Below, one piece after another: positions 58,491 to 64,000 of a stretch of 64,000 nucleotides of DNA. Both the position numbers and the translations under genes were made by a program. The number at the start of each line of letters is the position of its first letter. Positions within the stretch are counted from its first letter, which is position 1. The stretch spans positions 310,001 through 374,000 of the forward strand of contig NZ_CP032101.1 of assembly GCF_003544855.1 (NCBI RefSeq). The letters run 5' to 3'. The stretch comes from Malaciobacter marinus. Its GTDB lineage: Bacteria > Campylobacterota > Campylobacteria > Campylobacterales > Arcobacteraceae. The notes under the pieces were generated by a model, which saw nothing but the letters and a program-made list of their open reading frames with translations, made no database searches and was not told the origin of the DNA.

Positions 58491-59426
58491 GCTGTCTTCA
58501 AACTTACCAAGATTCATAAGTTTTTCATATCTTTTTTCAAGTCTTTGAGCAGTAGTTTGAGATTTTAATTCTTCTAAAGTATTTAAAAAATAATCTCCAA
58601 GTGCTTGAATAGCTTGTTCTTTTTGTCTATGTGCCCCAATTAGTGGTTCATTTATAACATCATCAATTAATTCTAATTCTTTTAATGATTCAGCTGTTAT
58701 TTTAAGTGAATTTGCTGCTGTTTCTGCTTGTGCTGGGTCATTCCATAAAATAGCAGCACAGCCCTCAGGCGAAATTACTGCATAAACAGAATATCTCATC
58801 ATTGCTAGCTTATCTGCAACTGAAATAGCAAGTGCTCCACCTGAACCACCCTCACCAATTACAACTGAAATAGTTTGGGTTTTTAAATTAGAAAATTCAT
58901 ATAAGTTTCTAGCGATTGCTTCACTTTGGTTTCTCTCTTCTGCTCCAATTCCAGGATATGCACCTGGAGTATCAACTAGCATAAGAATTGGAATATTGAA
59001 TTTTTCAGCCATTCTTGCACATCTTAAAGCTTTTCTATAACCTTCAGGACTTGGCATTCCAAAGTTTCTTTTTAGTTTATTCTTTGTTCCTCGACCTTTT
59101 TGTTCACCAATAACCATTACTTTTTGTGAACCAATATATCCTAAATAACAAATTATTGCATTATCATCATTATAGTGTCTATCACCATGTAATTCATAAG
59201 CATCAGTTAATAAACCTCTTATATAATCAAGAGCATATGGCCTATCTGGATGTCTTGCAAGTTGCAGTTTTTGATAATCATTTAAGTTTTTAAATGTTTT
59301 TTCAACTTCTTTTTGAAGTTTTTTATCTAAAATCTCAACAGCATGTTCATCTGCACGACTTTTTGCAACTAAAATGTCTTCTTCAATTTGTTGTATTTTA
59401 TTTTCAAAATTTAGATAAGTTGCCAA
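58482..59426 (-). CDS. accA: Acetyl-CoA carboxylase carboxyltransferase alpha subunit
   Basis: AccA, with AccD, moves the carboxyl group from biotin to acetyl-CoA to make malonyl-CoA. The 314-residue protein has the family layout: an N-terminal helical part, [33 protein letters not shown] and [10 protein letters not shown]. It is the last gene of the fab block, 47 bases after fabF. Confidence 0.96.
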   Translation of the reverse strand: MATYLNFENKIQQIEEDILVAKSRADEHAVEILDKKLQKEVEKTFKNLNDYQKLQLARHPDRPYALDYIRGLLTDAYELHGDRHYNDDNAIICYLGYIGSQKVMVIGEQKGRGTKNKLKRNFGMPSPEGYRKALRCARMAEKFNIPILMLVDTPGAYPGIGAEERNQSEAIARNLYEFSNLKTQTISVVIGEGGSGGALAISVADKLAMMRYSVYAVISPEGCAAILWNDPAQAETAANSLKITAESLKELELIDDVINEPLIGAHRQKEQAIQALGDYFLNTLEELKSQTTAQRLEKRYEKLMNLGKFEDSKK

Positions 59427-59442
59427 ATATATTCCTTTTTTC

Positions 59443-59461
59443 TAGAGGGAAAGTCCCTCTA
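59443..59461 (-). other. Hairpin between fabF and accA
   Basis: TAGAGGGA-AAG-TCCCTCTA is a perfect 8-bp stem lying just before the accA ribosome site. On the transcribed strand it is followed by A-rich sequence, not a T-run, so it looks like an mRNA processing or stability element rather than a terminator. Confidence 0.5.
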
Positions 59462-59473
59462 TAAGAGTGTTTG

Positions 59474-60733
59474 TTAGTCTATAAATTTTTTGAAGATGAT
59501 AGAACCATTTGTTCCACCAAAACCAAAGTTATTACTCATTACAGTAGTTAATTGAGTTTTTCTTGATTTATTAGGAACAAAATCAAGATTACATTCTTCA
59601 TCTTGGTTTTCTAAGTTAATTGTTGGAGGAATTATTCCCTCTTTTAAAGCTTTAATAGCAAATATTGCTTCAATAGCACCTGCTGCACCTAAACAATGTC
59701 CAATTTGACCTTTTGTTGATGTAACAGGAGGACAATTTGAAATATCACCAAATAGATCTAAAATAGCCTTTGATTCATTTCCATCTCCCACAGGAGTTGA
59801 TGTACCATGAGCATTTACATAATCAATTTTAATATCTTCACCAATAGTCTCTTTTGCCATAGCAAGTGCTGCTTTCATAGCTCTTAATGGACCATCAATA
59901 ACAGGAGCAGTGATATGATTTGCATCTGCACTTTCCCCAAATCCTATAATTTCAGCATAGATTTTAGCACCTCTTGCTTTAGCAGATTCTAATGTTTCAA
60001 TAACTAAAGCACCAGCACCTTCACCCATTACAAAACCATCTCTATCTTTATCAAATGGTCTTGAAGCTTTTTGAGGGTCATCATTTCTAGCACTTAATGC
60101 TTTCATTGAAGCAAATCCACCAACACCAGCACCACAAATAGCACTTTCTGCACCAACAACTAATATTTTATCAGCTCCATTAGTTGCAATTGTTTTAACT
60201 GCATCTGCAAGGGCATGTGTTGAAGCTGCACAAGCTGTAACATGAGATAAACTTGGTCCTTTTAAACCATGTTCAATTGAGATAAAACCACCAAGCATAT
60301 TAACTAATGATGATGGAATAAAAAATGGTGAAATTCTTCTAGGACCTCTTGATTGACACACAACAGAGTTTTTTTCAATTGTTCCTAGTCCACCAATTCC
60401 AGATGCTGAAATAATACCAAATCTTTCAGAAATTGAATCATCAACTTTTTTATTCTCATCTGTAATGAAATTTGCATCTTTCATTGCTTCTTTTGCAGCT
60501 TTTATACCTAATTGAATAAATCTATCAGCTTTCTTTACTTCTTTTTTGTCCATTACTTCTGTTGGATCAAAGTTTTTAACTTCTGCTGCAATTTGTACAG
60601 GGTACTGTGAAGCATCAAATAGTGTTATTTTTTCAACACCACATTGACCTTCAACTACAGCTTTGAAAGATTCATCAACGTTGTTTCCTACAGAATTAAT
60701 AGTACCTAAACCAGTTACAACAACTCTTTTCAT
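59474..60733 (-). CDS. fabF: 3-oxoacyl-ACP synthase II
   Basis: FabF elongates fatty acids by condensing acyl groups with malonyl-ACP. The 419-residue protein has the catalytic triad: Cys in VTACAASTHALADA, His in NAHGTSTPVGD and His in GQIGHCLGAAG. It lies 129 bases after acpP, behind a terminator, so it probably has its own promoter. Confidence 0.97.
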   Translation of the reverse strand: MKRVVVTGLGTINSVGNNVDESFKAVVEGQCGVEKITLFDASQYPVQIAAEVKNFDPTEVMDKKEVKKADRFIQLGIKAAKEAMKDANFITDENKKVDDSISERFGIISASGIGGLGTIEKNSVVCQSRGPRRISPFFIPSSLVNMLGGFISIEHGLKGPSLSHVTACAASTHALADAVKTIATNGADKILVVGAESAICGAGVGGFASMKALSARNDDPQKASRPFDKDRDGFVMGEGAGALVIETLESAKARGAKIYAEIIGFGESADANHITAPVIDGPLRAMKAALAMAKETIGEDIKIDYVNAHGTSTPVGDGNESKAILDLFGDISNCPPVTSTKGQIGHCLGAAGAIEAIFAIKALKEGIIPPTINLENQDEECNLDFVPNKSRKTQLTTVMSNNFGFGGTNGSIIFKKFID

Positions 60734-60819
60734 TAATTATGCTCCGTTTCGTGTATTTATATTTTATTTAAAATATTCAATTTTCAATAAAAACTCAAGA
60801 TTTTAAATAAAAGAGGCAA

Positions 60820-60849
60820 AATAAAAAGCTAGAAGTCTAGCTTTTTATT
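60820..60849 (-). terminator. Terminator after acpP
   Basis: A 14-bp perfect stem (AATAAAAAGCTAGA / TCTAGCTTTTTATT) with a 2-base loop, downstream of acpP on the minus strand with a T-rich tail. Confidence 0.8.
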
Positions 60850-60862
60850 CAAAAGTTTAAAA

Positions 60863-61093
60863 TTACGCGTGCTCTTCGATGTATTTAATAGCATCAGCAA
60901 CAGTTTGGATACCTTCTGCATCTTCATCAGGGATTTCGATATCAAACTTTTCTTCTAAAGCCATAACTAATTCAACTACGTCTAAAGAGTCTGCTCCTAA
61001 ATCCTCAATAAATTTAGAATCTTCTTTGATCTCTGCAATATCACAATCTAGTTGCTCTACTACCACTTCTTTTACATCATCTAATAATGCCAT
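60863..61093 (-). CDS. acpP: Acyl carrier protein
   Basis: AcpP carries growing acyl chains on a phosphopantetheine arm attached to Ser in [12 protein letters not shown]. The 76-residue acidic protein is of standard length. It has its own promoter and terminator, fitting a highly expressed single-gene unit inside the fab cluster. Confidence 0.98.
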   Translation of the reverse strand: MALLDDVKEVVVEQLDCDIAEIKEDSKFIEDLGADSLDVVELVMALEEKFDIEIPDEDAEGIQTVADAIKYIEEHA

Positions 61094-61122
61094 ATTTTTT
61101 CCTTTTATAAAATTATCATCGT

Positions 61123-61128
61123 ATTATA
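61123..61128 (-). promoter_or_regulatory. -10 box of acpP
   Basis: Minus-strand TATAAT in GGCTATAATACG, 30 bases before the acpP start and directly after the fabG terminator hairpin. Confidence 0.65.
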
Positions 61129-61132
61129 GCCA

Positions 61133-61154
61133 AAAAGATTTTAAAAAATCTTTT
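61133..61154 (-). terminator. Terminator or attenuator between fabG and acpP
   Basis: AAAAGATTTT-AA-AAAATCTTTT, a perfect 10-bp stem, followed on the minus strand by a T stretch. It sits between the fabG stop and the acpP promoter. Confidence 0.55.
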
Positions 61155-61174
61155 AAATATTTTTTTAGTGGAAA

Positions 61175-61918
61175 TTAAACGTATAAACCGCCATTAACTT
61201 TTAGGATTTCTCCAGTAATATAACTTGAGTGATCACTTAGTAGAAACGCTACTGCATCAGCTATCTCACTTGCTTGACCAAATCTATTTAATGGAATATT
61301 TTTTTCATAATATTCTTTTACTTCATCTTTTAATTCATCAGTCATATCTGTTTGAATAAATCCAGGAGTTACTGCATTATATCTAATACCTCTTGCTGCT
61401 GCTTCTTTTGCGAAAGATTTTGTCATTGCATTTAAGCCACCTTTAGAAGCTGAATAATTTGTTTGTCCAGGGTTTCCCATTTCTCCCACAATTGAAGAAA
61501 TATTTACAATAGAACCAAATCTTTTTTTACCCATAACTTTTAAAGCACTCTTACAACCAATGAATGCAGAAGTTAAATTGGCATTAATTACATCATTAAA
61601 ATCATCAACTGACATTCTTAAAGCAAGTTTATCTTTTGTAATACCTGCATTATTTACTAAATATGATAATTCTGCATCAGCATCAATAATTGTTTTAACA
61701 GCTGCATTAAACTCTTCTTCAATTGTTACATCAGCTTTAATAATAGCAGCACATCCACCATCTGCTTCAATCTCTTCTTTTATTTTTTCAGCAGCAGTAG
61801 CACCACTTCTATAATTAATCCACACTTTAAGTCCATATGTTGCTAATGTTTTAGCAATTTGTGCACCTATACCTCTACTAGCGCCTGTAACTAGTACATT
61901 TTTTCCACTAAATTTCAT
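61175..61918 (-). CDS. fabG: 3-oxoacyl-ACP reductase
   Basis: FabG reduces beta-ketoacyl-ACP with NADPH. The 247-residue short-chain dehydrogenase has TGASRGIGAQIAK, NNAGIT, the catalytic Ser in NISSIVGE, and YSASKGG. It lies 35 bases after queE, so the que transcript may run into it. Confidence 0.96.
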   Translation of the reverse strand: MKFSGKNVLVTGASRGIGAQIAKTLATYGLKVWINYRSGATAAEKIKEEIEADGGCAAIIKADVTIEEEFNAAVKTIIDADAELSYLVNNAGITKDKLALRMSVDDFNDVINANLTSAFIGCKSALKVMGKKRFGSIVNISSIVGEMGNPGQTNYSASKGGLNAMTKSFAKEAAARGIRYNAVTPGFIQTDMTDELKDEVKEYYEKNIPLNRFGQASEIADAVAFLLSDHSSYITGEILKVNGGLYV

Positions 61919-61953
61919 CTTTATCCTTTCTTTTTATTAAATTATTTTTTAAA

Positions 61954-62706
61954 TTAAACTCCACGTTTATTATCCCAAACTCTTATGTGTAATCTATCAC
62001 AATATTTAAAACCATTTTCTAAAGCAAGATTAATAACTGCTTCACTATTTTTATTCATTTCTTGTGTATTATCACCCATAGGCATAAGATAAGTTTCAAC
62101 ATTTGGTAGTTGTTTTAAAATATCTTGAATTTCATTATTTGCTTGAGTTAAAAAATCTTTATTTACTACAAACTTCAAATATTTGTCTTTACACTTATTA
62201 ATAATAGATGTAAGTGTTTTTATATTAACTCTTTTTTTCAAAGGTTCTAAGGAATTACTTAATTTTACACTCATAGAAAAAAGTATATCTTCTTGATACT
62301 TTTCTGTAATATCTATATTTAAAGATGCATTTGTTTCAATAGTTACTTTATAATCATTTGTTATATAATATTTTAAAAGTTTTTGAAACTCTTTGTTTTT
62401 CCAGTAAAGTAGGGGTTCTCCACCTGTTATTACAATATCACATTTATATGAGGGAAGAATTTTATTTACTTCTTCAATCAAATCATTTGCATTTGAAAAT
62501 GTATGCCATTGATCTTTAAAAGCTGGATCAACTGCATAATAAGAGTCACATGCACATTTTTTTATGCCACTTGGTGTTTCATACTCTACTGCAAAGCCCT
62601 CACATTTGAAGTTGCATTTACCAAAACGTATAAAAACAGAAGCTGTTCCTACTCGTTTACCTTCACCTTGTATTGTAGGACCAAATATTTCATTTACTTC
62701 AAGCAT
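61954..62706 (-). CDS. queE: 7-carboxy-7-deazaguanine synthase (radical SAM)
   Basis: QueE rearranges carboxytetrahydropterin to carboxydeazaguanine on the way to preQ0 and queuosine. I chose ATG 62706, giving MLEVNEIFGPTIQGEGKRVG (250 residues), the family's normal start. The frame extends 14 codons upstream without a typical start. The Cys pattern is C-x3-C-x15-C-x-C rather than C-x3-C-x2-C. It overlaps queD by eight bases. Confidence 0.92.
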   Translation of the reverse strand: MLEVNEIFGPTIQGEGKRVGTASVFIRFGKCNFKCEGFAVEYETPSGIKKCACDSYYAVDPAFKDQWHTFSNANDLIEEVNKILPSYKCDIVITGGEPLLYWKNKEFQKLLKYYITNDYKVTIETNASLNIDITEKYQEDILFSMSVKLSNSLEPLKKRVNIKTLTSIINKCKDKYLKFVVNKDFLTQANNEIQDILKQLPNVETYLMPMGDNTQEMNKNSEAVINLALENGFKYCDRLHIRVWDNKRGV

Positions 62707-63232
62707 AAAACGTACTCTTACTTTTTGGAGTTTCCAAAAATTCAACATGGGATACTTTTATACCTAAGTTATTCATTTTTTCTTGAACAATTTCTAAAAA
62801 CCATGCTGATAAATTTTCACTTGTTGGTACAAAGTCAACTAAAACATAGCCCTCATAAAGTTCAATTATATGATTTTCTTCATCTTGAAGCTTTGATAAA
62901 TCTACTAAATAATATCCCTCATTAAATTTTATTAAGTTTTTTTTATTTACTTTAGGAAGTAAAGTTTCAAATAATGGATCATTTATATCTAAAATAAATT
63001 TATGATCTAAAACATCATCAATAAAAGATTTAAACCAATTTAAGTGCTTAAAATCAGTTACCATACCATCTTTGAGTTTTTTAGCTTCTAGATATACTAA
63101 TATTTTTCCTTGATGACCATGTAGATGTCTACATTTTAAGCATCCATCTAAAGAAAAATCAGTATTTAAAGTTTGTGACCAAACTCTATGCCCATAACAA
63201 AAATCAAACTCTTTTGATATTTTCCAATGCAT
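62699..63232 (-). CDS. queD: 6-carboxytetrahydropterin synthase
   Basis: QueD converts dihydroneopterin triphosphate to carboxytetrahydropterin. Zinc His ligands are visible in CYGHRVW and HLHGHQGK, and the catalytic Cys in CLKCRHLHGH. At 177 residues it is longer than the 120-residue E. coli enzyme, with an added segment (about residues 95-135). Its start overlaps the queC stop by one base. Confidence 0.92.
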   Translation of the reverse strand: MHWKISKEFDFCYGHRVWSQTLNTDFSLDGCLKCRHLHGHQGKILVYLEAKKLKDGMVTDFKHLNWFKSFIDDVLDHKFILDINDPLFETLLPKVNKKNLIKFNEGYYLVDLSKLQDEENHIIELYEGYVLVDFVPTSENLSAWFLEIVQEKMNNLGIKVSHVEFLETPKSKSTFYA

Positions 63233-63903
63233 TATTTTACCTTATAAGGAATTTTATCTTCACTATTTGCTTTTTTAAACCCATTTAATCTTAATCTACA
63301 ACTATCACAAACTCCACATGCCTCTTCTTCTTCTTTATAACAAGACCAAGTAAGATTTAAAGGAACATTTAATTCAAGTGCTTTTAATACAATTTCATTT
63401 TTCATTAGATGAACTAGTGGTGTTTTTATTTCAAGTTTTGTATCTTCTTTTGTACCTGTATTAATTGTATTCGTGATTGATTTAATAAAATCATCTGTAC
63501 AATCTGGATATCCAGAACTATCTTCTTCTACAACTCCTATATACAATGCACTTGCATTCTCTTTTTCTGCAATTGCTGTTGCAATTGATAGAAAAATACC
63601 ATTTCTAAATGGAACATATGTAATAGGAACACCAGCTTCAACACCACCAACTGGTACATCAATATTTTTATCAGTTAATGCACTAGCTCCAATTTGAGTG
63701 AAAAATGGTATATCAATTTCGTATTTTTCTTCAATTTTTAAGTCATTGCATATATCTCTAAATGCTTTTAGCTCTCTATCTTGTGTCCTTTGTCCATAAT
63801 TAAAATGAACTGCAATAATTTCATAGCCTTCATTTTTTGCAATATAAGATGCTAATGTAGAGTCCATTCCTCCACTTAATATACAAACTGCTCTTTTTTT
63901 CAT
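63232..63903 (-). CDS. queC: 7-cyano-7-deazaguanine synthase
   Basis: QueC makes preQ0 from carboxydeazaguanine with ATP and ammonia. The 223-residue protein has the PP-loop [10 protein letters not shown] and a C-terminal zinc site ([10 protein letters not shown]). I chose ATG 63903; an in-frame TTG at 63945 would add 14 residues. Its start overlaps the stop of the preceding gene (ATGA), so the que genes belong to a longer transcript. queF is not in view. Confidence 0.95.
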   Translation of the reverse strand: MKKRAVCILSGGMDSTLASYIAKNEGYEIIAVHFNYGQRTQDRELKAFRDICNDLKIEEKYEIDIPFFTQIGASALTDKNIDVPVGGVEAGVPITYVPFRNGIFLSIATAIAEKENASALYIGVVEEDSSGYPDCTDDFIKSITNTINTGTKEDTKLEIKTPLVHLMKNEIVLKALELNVPLNLTWSCYKEEEEACGVCDSCRLRLNGFKKANSEDKIPYKVK

Positions 63904-64000
63904 TTTGTTATAAAATCCTTTTTTATATCCGTAAAGAATTTCCAATTAATTGGTAAAATTTTAACTTCATCATTTTCTAAAAGTTCATCATTGTTTTCAT
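63900..64000 (-). CDS. 3' end of an unidentified gene upstream of queC
   Basis: On the minus strand the frame is open from the window edge to TGA at 63900-63902 and encodes ..[19 protein letters not shown].. to a DFITK end (about 32 residues). It overlaps queC by four bases (ATGA), which marks a true operon neighbour. The fragment is too short to identify. Confidence 0.65.
   Translation of the reverse strand, partial: ENNDELLENDEVKILPINWKFFTDIKKDFITK

Overview
The window looks like chromosomal DNA from an AT-rich member of the Campylobacterota, most likely Arcobacter or a close relative. The evidence is the low GC content, two Campylobacter-type major outer membrane proteins, a ccoNOQP cluster followed by a DUF4006 gene, and the gene order lpxC-tsaB-thrB-ylxR-infB-rbfA-rimP known from epsilonproteobacteria. 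No rRNA, tRNA or CRISPR array was recognised.

Layout. 0-2.8 kb: a two-component pair; the sensor kinase runs off the left edge. 2.8-8.5 kb: an amino-acid/sodium symporter, then trxB, dapB, purF and a radical SAM gene. 8.5-13.7 kb: a LysR regulator, a UvrD-type helicase, truB, ispE and smpB. 13.8-18.7 kb: the cbb3 oxidase operon ccoNOQP with a tail of small accessory membrane proteins (DUF4006, a 30-residue microprotein, a TPM-domain protein, FixH), running into an AddB-like nuclease. 21.0-27.0 kb: an amino-acid permease, two MOMP porins, prfB and a cytochrome c, with two clusters of a REPIN-like repeat. 27.2-39.6 kb: folB, plsY, nadA, nadC, an NrnA-like phosphoesterase, an M23 peptidase, lpxC, the thrB/infB block and ribD.

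39.7-48.65 kb is an accessory island between ribD and efp. It starts with a type VI secretion vgrG and a LysM-containing putative effector ending in a hydrophobic hairpin, followed by a small multi-pass membrane protein that is probably its immunity protein. Behind this lie two silent cassettes. Each begins with a start-less copy of about 55 codons of the effector's N-terminal region, joined to a different C-terminal domain, followed by small membrane-protein genes and another variant of the immunity-like gene. Both cassettes carry an apparent one-base deletion in an A-run. The arrangement resembles the orphan toxin/immunity modules of Rhs and CDI systems, here on a VgrG-linked LysM effector, and is the most interesting feature of the window.

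48.7-64 kb is core metabolism on the minus strand: pheS-pheT-aroA-ispH-rpsA-serA-efp; fabG, acpP, fabF and accA with internal terminators and promoters; and queC-queD-queE for 7-deazaguanine synthesis. One plus-strand HIT-family gene sits between pheS and accA. A further minus-strand gene enters at the right edge.
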